A DNA stretch of 64,000 bases from Paenibacillus aquistagni (lineage in GTDB: Bacteria > Bacillota > Bacilli > Paenibacillales > Paenibacillaceae): the NCBI RefSeq assembly GCF_900177815.1, contig NZ_FXAZ01000006.1, positions 1-64,000 of the forward strand, given 5' to 3'. Position 1 is the first letter of the stretch; every line of letters begins with the position of its first letter. The notes under the pieces were generated by a model, which searched no databases, had not been told where the DNA came from, and worked only from the letters and a program-made list of their open reading frames with translations. A program made the position numbers and the translations under genes. Positions 48,180 through 57,688 of the stretch are shown here, piece by piece.

Positions 48180-49250
48180 TCAATAAACAATCACGGCAAT
48201 AGCATCTTTATACCCATCTGCTTTAATTAGAAACTGATGGTTTCCTGGTGTTAGAGAAGCGCCAGAAAGATTGATTTCAATCCTTCCAGCAGTAGATCTG
48301 TTCACCCTAGAGGGATGGATGGGAACCGAGTTGCCGTTTAGATAAACTCCGGTAATGTTGTCTCTCCACACAGCATCATCGGTAAATGTAAATTGCACGG
48401 TGTCGACATTCGGAGCTGATCCCGTTAAAGTCGGCGCTGTTAACGGTGCAGCCACTTCAATAGTAACCACAGCATCCGCATATCCATCTGCTTTAATTAG
48501 AAACTGATGGTTTCCTGGTGTTAGAGATGCACCAGAAAGATTAATTTCAATCACTCCAGCAGTAGATCTGTTCACTCTAGAGGGATGGATGGGAAGCGAG
48601 TTGCCATTTAGATAAACCCCAGTAATGTTGTCTCTCCACACAGCATCATCGGAAAATGTAAATCGCACGGTGTCGACATTGGGAGCTGATCCCATTAAAG
48701 TCGGCGCTGTTAACGGTGCAGCCACTTCAATAGTACCCACGGTGTCCGCATACCCATCTGCTTTAATTAGAAACTGATGGTTTCCTGGTGTTAGAGATGC
48801 ACCAGAAAGATTAATTTCAATCACTCCAGCAGTAGATCTGTTCACTCTAGAGGGATGGATGGGAAGCGAGTTGCCGTTTAGATAAACTCCGGTAATGTTG
48901 TCTCTCCACACAGCATCATCGGAAAATGTGAATCGCACGGTGTCGACATTCGGAGCTGATCCCGTTAAAGTCGGCGCTGTTAACGGTGCAGCTACTTCAA
49001 TAGCAACCACGGTGTCCGCATACCCATCTGCTTTAATTAGAAACTGATGGTTTCCTGGTGTTAGAGAAGCGCCAGAAAGATTGATTTCAATCCTTCCAGC
49101 AGTAGATCTGTTCACCCTAGAGGGATGGATGGGAACCGAGTTGCCGTTTAGATAAACTCCGGTAATGTTGTCTCTCCACGCAGCATCATCAGAAAATGTA
49201 AATCGCACGGTCTCGACATTCGGAGCTGTCCCCGTTAAAGTCGGCGCTGC
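48180..49250 (-). repeat. Four 270-bp tandem repeats inside the SLH gene
   Basis: Copies begin near 48208, 48477, 48747 and 49017 with nearly identical bases (for example CCATCTGCTTTAATTAGAAA in each). Only scattered substitutions separate them, which implies recent duplication or gene conversion. Each unit encodes one DUF1533 domain. Confidence 0.95.
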
Positions 49251-51194
49251 TACGATTTGGCTAAGTAAATCTTGAGCTATTTCAATGGCTTTCTTTAGAG
49301 CTGACTTGTCCGCACCATCCGCCACTAGCTCCACTTTTGCCTTTGCAGCGTCAATTGCGGCTTGGTCTACACCCGCTTTCAATGCTGTTTTTGTGCTGTC
49401 CGTGAATAAACCATTTACGGCTTCAGCAGCTGCTTGTAATGCAGCTATCGCTTCTAGTTGAGCGGTTAAGAGTTGTTGTGCTAATTGAAGATCAGCCACT
49501 AATGCAGACTTGTCCGCACCATCTGCCACTAGCTCTACTTTTGCCTTTGCAGCGTCAATTGCGGCTTGGTCTACGCCCGCTTTCAATGCTGTTTTTGTGC
49601 TGTCCAAAAACAACCAAGCAACAGCATTTTTAGCTGCAATTAAATTAGAATTTTGTCCCGAATCAGGTGACCCGCCAGTAGGAGATTGCAAATCTATATT
49701 TGGAACCCCATTGATTCTAATAATTTTATGCTTTATCAATTCGTAGTCGGGAAAAATTAATCTCACATTATGTTTATTTTCTATGCGTAAATCTTCAATT
49801 TTAGCATCGTTTCCAAGGGTAATTCTACTATTCATATTTTCGATGAAGAGGGAATCTACTCTTGCATTTAACATCGTATTTAAGGAACCAGCCCCAACCC
49901 TGACGATAGGGATGGTTATACTTGTGTCAGCCTCGATACGAGCATCAGCTAAAAGATCTATTTCATTGACTTTGGTTTCACCTGTTAATGTAATGGTAAA
50001 GCTCTCTAACGCTACTTTGACAGATTGCAGGATTGAATTATGAAAATGCAATTTAGGATTGTGGCTATTTGTGATATCCAAAGAAACAACTGCGTTATAC
50101 GTCTCGGCTGTAACTATTTCTCGTGGGTTAGATAGGATCGTCGACCCTTTTACCAGCACATTGTCAAGATAAAAGCTATTTTGAACATCGCTTTCTATAA
50201 TTAAATCCTTTGTAATAGTAGCGTCTGTAATGGACAAGTTGTCCCCTTTTATGATCACGGCAGCATCAATAACGGCTCCATTACCTGTTAACACTACATT
50301 TGGTTTTTCCTTTTCATCATATAATAGCCTATCTGCGTAAAGCGTAACTGATTCAATACGGCTTATTTTATCTCCAATAATATGAGCTGTTATTCGTGAA
50401 TTCTTTAATATCGGAAGATTACCAGGCGTAATCCAAGTTTGTTGTTCGTCAGTTAATGCAAAGATTGCATTACCCAACTGAACTGAATCTGAAGTAATTG
50501 TCGTCACTTCAGACTCGATTATTTGCTCCGTCAGCTGCTGCGGCAATTGTTGGAAACGGTAGATGAATAACGCCATTTCTCCATGATTTACGGCATGATT
50601 CGGCGAGTACGTTGTCAGTGAAGTTCCTGTTGTAATCTTATTATGTATCAATGAAGTCAAGTAAGGAGCATACCAACTCGCCTTGGATACATCCTCAAAA
50701 GGGTTTATCACTAATTCTTCCACTGGCAACTGATAGGCGACTACGAGAATCTTCGCCATTTCCGCACGTGTAATTGACTGGCCAGGCTTAAATGTTCCAT
50801 CTGCATACCCTTGAAATATTCCAGCGCTTACGACAGCAGCAATCGACTTATAATACTCCGAGCTTTCATTCACATCTTGGAAACCAGGATCATCTATCTT
50901 CTCCAAGTTGAGTTGTAGAGCTCTTGCGAGAATAACCGCTGCTTGTTCACGATTCAATTTTTCTGATGTACGGTAAGTCCCGTCCGAATAGCCCATCATA
51001 TGTTTCTGTTGTATTAGGCTTGCTATAGCTTCTTCATATTCACTGTCTGGCTCTATGTCCGTAAAAATGGTACTTCTCTCGCTTGCTTCGAGAGGTTGTT
51101 GATCGACGATTCCACAGAGTGATAGCAAGCCAATCAATGCGATCATAAACATTAATTTAGTGTTCTCCGGCCTCAATCGTTCTCGAATATTCAT
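48180..51194 (-). CDS. SLH-anchored surface protein with Cry-like helical repeats and four DUF1533 repeats
   Basis: The 1004-residue product has a signal peptide (1-38), three SLH domains (about 44-95, 106-160, 166-218: YSDGTYRTSEKLNREQAAVI, YADGTFKPGQSITRAEMAKIL) that bind pyruvylated cell-wall polymer, a beta-rich middle (220-510), a helical part with two near-identical copies of LFxDSTKTALKAGVDQAAID (about 520-640) as in Cry toxin D-VI-related segments, and four about 90-residue DUF1533 repeats (640-1004) like the Hb-interacting domains of Shr. AAGGAGG lies 5' of the ATG. Exposed adhesive or binding role is likely; the ligand is unknown. Confidence 0.9.
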   Translation of the reverse strand: MNIRERLRPENTKLMFMIALIGLLSLCGIVDQQPLEASERSTIFTDIEPDSEYEEAIASLIQQKHMMGYSDGTYRTSEKLNREQAAVILARALQLNLEKIDDPGFQDVNESSEYYKSIAAVVSAGIFQGYADGTFKPGQSITRAEMAKILVVAYQLPVEELVINPFEDVSKASWYAPYLTSLIHNKITTGTSLTTYSPNHAVNHGEMALFIYRFQQLPQQLTEQIIESEVTTITSDSVQLGNAIFALTDEQQTWITPGNLPILKNSRITAHIIGDKISRIESVTLYADRLLYDEKEKPNVVLTGNGAVIDAAVIIKGDNLSITDATITKDLIIESDVQNSFYLDNVLVKGSTILSNPREIVTAETYNAVVSLDITNSHNPKLHFHNSILQSVKVALESFTITLTGETKVNEIDLLADARIEADTSITIPIVRVGAGSLNTMLNARVDSLFIENMNSRITLGNDAKIEDLRIENKHNVRLIFPDYELIKHKIIRINGVPNIDLQSPTGGSPDSGQNSNLIAAKNAVAWLFLDSTKTALKAGVDQAAIDAAKAKVELVADGADKSALVADLQLAQQLLTAQLEAIAALQAAAEAVNGLFTDSTKTALKAGVDQAAIDAAKAKVELVADGADKSALKKAIEIAQDLLSQIVAAPTLTGTAPNVETVRFTFSDDAAWRDNITGVYLNGNSVPIHPSRVNRSTAGRIEINLSGASLTPGNHQFLIKADGYADTVVAIEVAAPLTAPTLTGSAPNVDTVRFTFSDDAVWRDNITGVYLNGNSLPIHPSRVNRSTAGVIEINLSGASLTPGNHQFLIKADGYADTVGTIEVAAPLTAPTLMGSAPNVDTVRFTFSDDAVWRDNITGVYLNGNSLPIHPSRVNRSTAGVIEINLSGASLTPGNHQFLIKADGYADAVVTIEVAAPLTAPTLTGSAPNVDTVQFTFTDDAVWRDNITGVYLNGNSVPIHPSRVNRSTAGRIEINLSGASLTPGNHQFLIKADGYKDAIAVIVY

Positions 51195-51498
51195 TAATTA
51201 GATGTCCTCCTTCGGATACTTGATAAGCTAATTTACAACGGTAATAATATTCAATAGTATTATATATATTACTAATGAGTATTATCTTAGAGGAACATGC
51301 TGTTGTCAATTGAAATATCTTATGGCGTGTTGAGTTGTACATATCGATGAGTAAGAAAGAAGAGGACGAGTCATGTGGAGTGAAGTTCACTGTTAGTCTG
51401 GAATGGAAATGCTCATACATCAATTTATACTAATCTCTTCCACTCCTTTTGGATGTGTTACAATAATAGATAACTAAATTGCAAAGGATGGAATACCC

Positions 51499-51828
51499 AT
51501 GCCGGTTTACAATAAACTTGTTCGTGATCTTATTCCTCAGGTGATCAAATCGACTGGTAAGGAATGTCGCACACGTATTTTGGATGAGGAAGAATATAAA
51601 AAAGAGCTGGTCATAAAGCTCAAGGAAGAGTCAGAGGAGTACTTCTCAGCTCAAGGTCCAAAAGAATCATTAGAAGAACTTGCGGATATGCTCGAGATCA
51701 TTCGGGCGTTGGCCACTGTTCATGGTGCAACGTGGGAACAACTTGAAGTTTTGAGACAGAAGAAGGCAGAAACACGAGGTGGATTTCAGGAGCGGGTGTA
51801 TCTAATTGATGTCGACGACAACGCTTAA
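51499..51828 (+). CDS. MazG-like / phosphoribosyl-ATP pyrophosphohydrolase-fold protein
   Basis: The 109-residue protein reads YNKLVRDLIPQVIKS, then KLKEESEEYFSAQGPKESLEELADMLEIIRALA, which carries the EExxE and ExxD metal motifs of all-alpha NTP pyrophosphatases. Such proteins hydrolyse nucleotide triphosphates or related compounds. It is not part of a his operon; instead its last 20 bases overlap the helicase gene, so the two are co-translated. Depletion or sanitising of nucleotides beside a nuclease-helicase suggests a defence pairing (inference). Confidence 0.85.
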   Translation: MPVYNKLVRDLIPQVIKSTGKECRTRILDEEEYKKELVIKLKEESEEYFSAQGPKESLEELADMLEIIRALATVHGATWEQLEVLRQKKAETRGGFQERVYLIDVDDNA

Positions 51829-54256
51829 TGTCAAACTCATTACAGAAAATTTAGCTGACGAGTTAATTAACGGGATGCAGAATGCATCTGGTATCTATAT
51901 CATGACTTCCTTTATCATGCAGTCGGGGGTGCGCTTATTGGCGCCTCATTTGAAAGGTGCGATAGAGCGAGGAGCTGAAGTTAAGGTTCTTGCCGGCGAT
52001 TATCTTTTTGTTACGCAGCCGGAAGGCCTGCAGGCATTACTCGATATTGATGCACGGCTGGAAGCACGGCTATGGCGAAGTATGGGAACATCCTTCCATC
52101 CTAAAGCCTATCTGTTTGACTATGAAAATGGTGAAGGGCTGCTTATCGTCGGTTCCTCCAACTTCTCCATGTCTGCTATGAGAATGGGAGTGGAATGGAA
52201 CTTAGCGATGAATGCAAAAGCTGAGCCGTATACCTTTCAAATCGCTTTGGACAAGTTTATGCAGAATTTCTACTACGATTCAACATTATCGTTGAATGAG
52301 CATACCATTGCTATCTACGAAGAGGAGTATCGCACTTGTCATCGTAAAAATCCAGAGTTAATCCGCATGATTACAGAGATGGAAGAGGATGAATACCGCA
52401 CTGAAAATGCAGGGGAATCTGAAGAAGAATCGGTTTCTGTAAGCGAGCAAACGCCTATCCATCCCAGATTTGCCCAAATCGAAGCGCTGGATGCATTAGA
52501 GAAAACGTTAGAAGAAGAATATGATAAAGCCATGGTTGTCATGGCCACTGGGCTTGGGAAGACCTATCTTGCTGGTTTTTTTGCGCTGCGGTTTAAACGT
52601 GTGCTATTTGTAGCACATCGTGAAGAAATTCTTATTCAGGCGAAACGATCGTTCCAGCGCATCATGTCGGACAAAACCTTTGGTATCTATAATGGGGTCA
52701 GGAAAGAGGGAGATGCAGACTGTGTCTTTGCTTCAATATACACACTCGGGATGAAGAAGCACCGTGAATCCTTCCTGCAGGACCAGTTTGATCTTATCGT
52801 GGTAGACGAATTCCACCATGCTGCTGCTCCGTCGTATCAATCGGTGATCCAATATTTTAAACCGAAGTTTTTACTTGGCATCACGGCAACACCGGATCGG
52901 ATGGATGGCAAGGATGTCTATGCCCTTTGTGAAGGTAATGTCGCTTACCAGATTCATTTTATTGAGGCCATCCGACGTGGCTGGTTGTCTCCATTCCAAT
53001 ATTTTGGTGTTTATGATGATACCGATTATTCATCCATTAGGTGGCTTGGAACGCACTATGATGATGAACAGTTGACTGCGGCACAGTTAAAACAAGCACT
53101 GGCTGACAAGATCTACGATGCTTGGACTAAGCATAAGCAAACAAAAACAATCGGTTTTTGCTCATCCATTCGCCAGGCAAATTTCTTGGCAGGTTATTTT
53201 CAAGACAGGGGAGTATCTGCAGTCAGTCTTCACTCTGGAACAGTAGGAATTACAAGGGAAGAGGCGATTAAAGGTCTTGACAGAGGGAACTTGGAAGTCA
53301 TATTTTCAGTCGATTTATTTAATGAGGGTGTAGATATTCCAAGTGTAGATACCTTGCTATTTGTTCGACCGACGGAATCATTAACGGTGTTCACGCAGCA
53401 GGTTGGCCGGGGGCTGCGATTGTCAGAGCAGAAGTCTCATTGTACGATTATTGACTTAATTGGAAATTACCGTAATGCGGACGTAAAGCTTCGACTATTT
53501 GCAAATGATGGAGAAGCCAAGGGATTAGCTAAGAAATCAGCTATTCCATCTGTACCGGACGGATGCGAACTTCATCTGGAGACGGCAGTTATTAATCTGC
53601 TCGAAGAATTAAGCCGTAAGAAGCTGCCCCATCGCGAGCGTTTGCACCGTTCTTTCCTTGATCTTAAGAATGAGCTCGGGCGAATCCCAACTTATCTAGA
53701 GCTTCACCTTTATGGCCGATCCAACAGCTGGGAATATCGGAATGAATTCGGCTCTTACGTTGGTTTTCTTCATTGGGCCGAATGCTTAACGCAGGAAGAA
53801 GAGGAAGTATATTATAAGAACGAAGCTTGGGTCCGTGATGTTGAAAAGACGGTCATGACAAAGAGCTATAAAATGGTTGTTCTCCTTTATATGCTAGAAC
53901 GTGGGCCGGAACATTGGGTGGAGTCTGTTACCCCTAAAGAGATAGCACCGTTCTTTCACAGTTACCTTATGGGAAAGGAATACCGCAGACGAATCGATTT
54001 CTCAGACAAGGACTCGAAACGTCTTTGGGAATATAATGAGACCGGGGTTAGCCAGCTTATTGAACGTATGCCAATGACGAAGTGGGGTTCGGCAAAAGGG
54101 AGTATGACCCGTTTTGAGGATGGGGTGTTTAGTCTGAGGTTTAACCCCGCCCCCGAGCACCGTTCTATCCTGTACCGCTGGACTAAAGAAATTTGCCTTT
54201 ATAGGCTGCATTATCATTTTGAACGTAAAGAGCAAAAGGAAGGACCTCTTCAGTAA
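51809..54256 (+). CDS. PLD-nuclease / SF2 helicase fusion
   Basis: The 815-residue protein has an N-terminal phospholipase-D-like domain with H97-x-K99-x4-D104 and GSSN (115-118), a linker with acidic residues, and a DEAD/DEAH-like helicase: ATGLGKT (246-252), VVDEFHH (331-337), GITATPDRMD, GFCSSIRQANFLAGYF, DIPSVDTLLFVRPTES and QQVGRGLRLSEQ. The C-terminal 270 residues show no motif I know. A single HKD motif implies dimerisation for nuclease activity. ATG 51809 overlaps the MazG-like gene. The stop codon lies just before an IS end. Confidence 0.92.
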   Translation: MSTTTLNVKLITENLADELINGMQNASGIYIMTSFIMQSGVRLLAPHLKGAIERGAEVKVLAGDYLFVTQPEGLQALLDIDARLEARLWRSMGTSFHPKAYLFDYENGEGLLIVGSSNFSMSAMRMGVEWNLAMNAKAEPYTFQIALDKFMQNFYYDSTLSLNEHTIAIYEEEYRTCHRKNPELIRMITEMEEDEYRTENAGESEEESVSVSEQTPIHPRFAQIEALDALEKTLEEEYDKAMVVMATGLGKTYLAGFFALRFKRVLFVAHREEILIQAKRSFQRIMSDKTFGIYNGVRKEGDADCVFASIYTLGMKKHRESFLQDQFDLIVVDEFHHAAAPSYQSVIQYFKPKFLLGITATPDRMDGKDVYALCEGNVAYQIHFIEAIRRGWLSPFQYFGVYDDTDYSSIRWLGTHYDDEQLTAAQLKQALADKIYDAWTKHKQTKTIGFCSSIRQANFLAGYFQDRGVSAVSLHSGTVGITREEAIKGLDRGNLEVIFSVDLFNEGVDIPSVDTLLFVRPTESLTVFTQQVGRGLRLSEQKSHCTIIDLIGNYRNADVKLRLFANDGEAKGLAKKSAIPSVPDGCELHLETAVINLLEELSRKKLPHRERLHRSFLDLKNELGRIPTYLELHLYGRSNSWEYRNEFGSYVGFLHWAECLTQEEEEVYYKNEAWVRDVEKTVMTKSYKMVVLLYMLERGPEHWVESVTPKEIAPFFHSYLMGKEYRRRIDFSDKDSKRLWEYNETGVSQLIERMPMTKWGSAKGSMTRFEDGVFSLRFNPAPEHRSILYRWTKEICLYRLHYHFERKEQKEGPLQ

Positions 54257-54282
54257 TGGTCAAGACCCAATTTAGTGGACAA

Positions 54283-55113
54283 TTAAGAAACACCCCTGCC
54301 AACATCAAGCTGATTTCGGTATTGTACCGGAGTTAGCTTGTTTAATTTTCTTTGTGGACGGTAGTTGTAATAAAAATAGATATAGTCCTCAATTCTCATT
54401 TGTGCTTCTTCGACGGTTCGAATATGATAAGGATAGAGTCCTTCCACCTTCAAGTGTGAGAAGAAACTCTCCATTGAGGCATTGTCATAACAATTGCCTC
54501 GTCGTGACATGCTGATTTGGGCTCCAACCTTTGGCAGCATTGTAGGACGTGTACGGGGTTCCCTGATCGCTGTGAACGATCAGTCCGGTTACGTACTTTT
54601 CCTTTTCAAGAGCGTCTCTAGTACAAGTTCAGTGTTGTTGCGATCACTCATATGATAAGCAACAATTTCGTTCTGATATAAATCTTTATTGGCAGATAGG
54701 TATAACCATGTATCTCCGACTCGATATTGAGTGATGTCTGGCACCCATTTTTGGTTGAGTGCGCCTGCATGAAACTGGCGATTCAAGATGTTTCTTACGG
54801 CCCGATTACCGTTGTTCCATGTACGGTTGTAGCGATACTCCCTGCGAGTTCTATAGCGGAGTCCCATCTCTTGCATTAATCGCAGAACCTTCTTGTGGTT
54901 CATCCAAACGCCGTTGTAACGCTCAAAGGTATTTCGTACGAGCTGCATATCTGTTTGATCCTTCTCTTTGTTCATCCGCTTTACATAGTCGTAGTATCCG
55001 CTTCGAGAGACCCCAATCTCGTTACAGAGCTCTGTAACGCTAAATCTTTCTCGGAGGTCGTGGCCGAGCCTATGCTTCTCTGGTACACCTCCGCCTTCGT
55101 AATGGCAAACCAC
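54283..55113 (-). pseudogene. IS3-family transposase OrfB, frameshifted
   Basis: The N-terminal part (FSVTELCNEIGVSRSGYYDYVKR, MNHKKVLRLMQEMGL, WVPDITQYRVGDTWLYLSA) ends in LLKRKST at 54589. The second DDE block, IVHSDQGTPYTS, is in another frame, and a further shift restores SRRGNCYDNASMESFFSHLK to the end. Two frameshifts therefore split the catalytic domain. Confidence 0.88.
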
Positions 55114-55376
55114 TTTTTTAAGACAGCATTCTCCATCTCTAAACGTTTGATATAGCGATTTTCATCAATGTACCGCTCTCTTTTCCCTCGATGATCCATA
55201 AGTCCAAAATCGCCCATCTGATTGTACCTACGCATCCAAACCTTTAGCCGTCCAATATCTGCTATCCCTAATTCTTCAGCCACTTTCTTTTTGGTCATCC
55301 CTTCAAGCCGCATTTCAATTGCTCTCTTCTTCGTCTCAAAGCTGTATGAAACGAAAGTTTGTCCCTTCTTCGCCAT
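54981..55376 (-). CDS. IS3-family transposase OrfA
   Basis: The 131-residue frame has a HTH region (FETKKRAIEMRLEGMTKKKVAEELGIADIGRLKVWMRRYN) and a helical tail (YIKRLEMENAVLKKWFA). It overlaps OrfB as expected for programmed -1 frameshifting. Intact in itself but useless with the broken OrfB. Confidence 0.8.
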   Translation of the reverse strand: MAKKGQTFVSYSFETKKRAIEMRLEGMTKKKVAEELGIADIGRLKVWMRRYNQMGDFGLMDHRGKRERYIDENRYIKRLEMENAVLKKWFAITKAEVYQRSIGSATTSEKDLALQSSVTRLGSLEADTTTM

Positions 55377-55404
55377 AAGGCTTATTATGTTTTTGAAAAT
55401 GGCA

Positions 55405-55459
55405 TTGACATACCGGGTATGTCTCTATACAATTAAAATTGTAAGACATACTGAGTATG
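55405..55459 (+). promoter_or_regulatory. Promoter with two XRE operators
   Basis: TTGACA (55405-55410), 17-base spacer, TACAAT (55428-55433). The dyad GACATACC-G-GGTATGTC (55407-55423) overlaps the -35 and spacer, and a related dyad CATACT-G-AGTATG (55447-55459) lies just before the start codon. The layout predicts tight repression, probably by the XRE protein encoded next. Confidence 0.75.
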
Positions 55460-55471
55460 GCGGTGATGAAA

Positions 55472-56095
55472 ATGATTGGACTACAGTTCATAGCCGATAC
55501 GTTTCAGATGGAGTATAAAAGCGTAGCGGAAAAAATCGGTGTTTCTAAACAGACCTTTCAAGATTGGATCAAGGGAAGGCGAAAAATCCCTTTACAAAGA
55601 CTCCAACAGCTTTCTGATTTGTTCGGAGTGAATGAAGTGGAGTTATTCCAGAAAGAACTAACTGAATCAGAAAAACTTGAGATTCAATTGTTTTATTTTC
55701 AAAAGACTGACAGTGTAGAGGACGTGGATGTGCCTCAAATCGGTGAGGACGGTAAGGAGTACTTTATTAAGCATACGATCTCTCAAAACCAAAACGTGAT
55801 CGATTATCTTTATGTACGAAGCAAAGAAGTTAAACTTCTTGAAAATGTTGAACATTTAATTACTGGACTTGACCCAGTGAACGAAGCCAATAAGGAAACC
55901 TTGAGTAGTGTTCTACAGGTCTTAAATAGTTCTACAAAAGACAAGAAAACGCTTGAGATGGTTCTCTTTTATCTCACTGAATATCAAAAGGAAGATTATT
56001 GGGGTGGAATGCTGTCTCAATACAGCCAATATGCTGACAAGGGATTCTTTGAGAAATTTAAGAACTTGTTAAATGAATTTGGATTATCAAATTAA
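55472..56095 (+). CDS. XRE-family regulator
   Basis: The 207-residue protein has an N-terminal Cro/C1 HTH (MIGLQFIADTFQMEYKSVAEKIGVSKQTFQDWIKGRRKIPLQRLQQLSDLFGV) and a helical C-terminal part of unknown type. The start could be ATG 55457, 55466 or 55472; the last is best spaced from GGCGGTG, and the first lies inside the second operator. It precedes the SIR2/AbiH-like gene and may control it. Confidence 0.85.
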   Translation: MIGLQFIADTFQMEYKSVAEKIGVSKQTFQDWIKGRRKIPLQRLQQLSDLFGVNEVELFQKELTESEKLEIQLFYFQKTDSVEDVDVPQIGEDGKEYFIKHTISQNQNVIDYLYVRSKEVKLLENVEHLITGLDPVNEANKETLSSVLQVLNSSTKDKKTLEMVLFYLTEYQKEDYWGGMLSQYSQYADKGFFEKFKNLLNEFGLSN

Positions 56096-56230
56096 GGGGG
56101 TGAGGAATATGCCGTACTTTTTCCAAGTCATATAACATCCCAGAAGATCAAAATAAGAGCGGTGGATTACTGAAATAGAAACCTTATCAAAAGACATATT
56201 TGGAGTAAGCATTAAAAAGGGGAACAGTTA

Positions 56231-57517
56231 ATGAAAGAACTAAGTATTTTCGAATTTATCAATCAATGTGTAACTAATAGTTCTGCTCTAATATGTGGGA
56301 ACGGATTTAGCATGAATTTTGATGACGATTTTGGGAATATATATGATAGACTGTATGCTTCTCATAAAGAACTAGTACATAACTCAGAATACGAGGTTAA
56401 ATCCAACAAGAAGTTCACTAAAAAGTGCTTGGATAATTACAAAGGAGTTATTCAGCATCTGAGAAATATATCGGAAAGTAATTTACACAAAGTATTTGCG
56501 GATGGGTTAATATTTGCGGAATCTATCAAAAATAACAAGCAATTAATTGATGATTTACGAAAAAAGGGATACATTACTGAACTTGTTTTTGGCATATCAC
56601 AAATTGATATCGTAAATCAAATGTGTGATGTAGGGATGAAAAAAGGTATAAGGTATGTGAACATAGAATTTTGGACTATCCTAATATACTTTTATTTCGC
56701 AATAAAGAAGTTAAGCCCACAATACTATTCGTTCCCTTCAAACAACCTATTTTTAACCGTCGTGAATACAGGAGACAGAAGTAAAATTCTGTTAATATCG
56801 GATGAAGATGATATATATCAGAGCATTTTATTCAATGGATTTTCTACATATTATCGATTACTTTTTTCAATAGCTATTTTCTCAAAAGGTAAAGCATTAG
56901 AGCTAAATAAGTTAGAGAATATCGCAAATCTTGATATAGAAAAAATAAAAGACTTTCTAATGATGTTTGGATCGTTAATCTCACTAAATTATGATAAAAT
57001 CATGGAAAATATAGCTGGTACATCTGTTGAGCACTTCCATGGTCAGTTTATTAGAAATAAGGAGTATGTTTACTACCAAAGTTTGGGGCTTAATTATGAT
57101 AAAGGGTATATAAGTTTCTCAGATCTCATGCTCGGCGACTATTTCACGTTTAAGACACTCCTACCTGTAATCAACAATTTGTCCAGAGGTGGTATTAACA
57201 AAGATTCGTTAAGATTCTCTGATAAAATGGATAACCTAATAAAAAATAACTCAATTAATAATGTTGTTATTTTTGGCATGAATATTGAGAATGATCAGCA
57301 CGTTTTAAGAAATTTAATGTTAGGTTTCTATAATGCTCGTCAACAAGCCCCTCATATTATCTATTGTTATTTCACTAATGAAGAGAAGGAGAGTTTCAAA
57401 CAACAATTCGATGCTGTGATTACTTTTAGTAAGGAAGTAAGTGAATATGCTTGCAATATTGACGTTAGTTTTATCAAAACACAAGATTTATTAAAAGAGT
57501 ATTTTTATAAGAGTTAA
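56231..57517 (+). CDS. SIR2/AbiH-like protein (DUF4917-type), probable phage-defence effector
   Basis: The 428-residue AT-rich gene product opens with ALICGNGFSMNFDDDFG, the nucleotide-binding loop shape of AbiH and SIR2-like proteins. SLISLNYDKIMENIAGTSVEHFHGQF (about 250-275) matches the family's xxNYD...HxHG block, and VVIFGMNIENDQHVLRNL matches the later GxSxxxxDxH block. No membrane segment. Related proteins block phage by NAD depletion or unknown means. GGGAACAG is the only upstream site. Family assignment is by motif; confidence in the defence role is moderate. Confidence 0.7.
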   Translation: MKELSIFEFINQCVTNSSALICGNGFSMNFDDDFGNIYDRLYASHKELVHNSEYEVKSNKKFTKKCLDNYKGVIQHLRNISESNLHKVFADGLIFAESIKNNKQLIDDLRKKGYITELVFGISQIDIVNQMCDVGMKKGIRYVNIEFWTILIYFYFAIKKLSPQYYSFPSNNLFLTVVNTGDRSKILLISDEDDIYQSILFNGFSTYYRLLFSIAIFSKGKALELNKLENIANLDIEKIKDFLMMFGSLISLNYDKIMENIAGTSVEHFHGQFIRNKEYVYYQSLGLNYDKGYISFSDLMLGDYFTFKTLLPVINNLSRGGINKDSLRFSDKMDNLIKNNSINNVVIFGMNIENDQHVLRNLMLGFYNARQQAPHIIYCYFTNEEKESFKQQFDAVITFSKEVSEYACNIDVSFIKTQDLLKEYFYKS

Positions 57518-57688
57518 GGCTATTTGGGTCTGAAGGTAGCTCAGTTAAATTGCTTGATGGATAGTATGGATAGAGGTCTGAAATGTACACTTCTTTGCTT
57601 ATTTCAGACAAAGAAATTGCAGGATATTTGTACATTATATTAAACCTCTATAATGGGCACTTGCAGGATAGTTATCTAGAATATAACA

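Larger units (their letters stand above)
54257..55385 (-). mobile_element. Degenerate IS3-family element
   Basis: The element begins one base after the helicase stop with TGGTCAAGACCCAATTTAGTGGACA, an IS3-type end, and holds orfA and orfB on the minus strand. The matching end (TGTCCACTAAATTGGG) is not found to the right of orfA, so the right tip is lost; the boundary near 55385 is approximate. Confidence 0.85.

Noticed and set aside
48180-49250. Possible CRISPR-like array
   Set aside because: Repeats are 270 bp, in frame, and encode protein domains; there are no short repeats with unique spacers in the window.
54200-54300. IS insertion truncating the PLD-helicase
   Set aside because: A proper TAA stop precedes the IS end, so nothing in the sequence shows truncation, although a longer original C-terminus cannot be excluded.
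55222-55518. 98-codon plus-strand frame across the IS end and XRE promoter
   Set aside because: It is antisense to OrfA and runs through the promoter and operators; no ribosome site.
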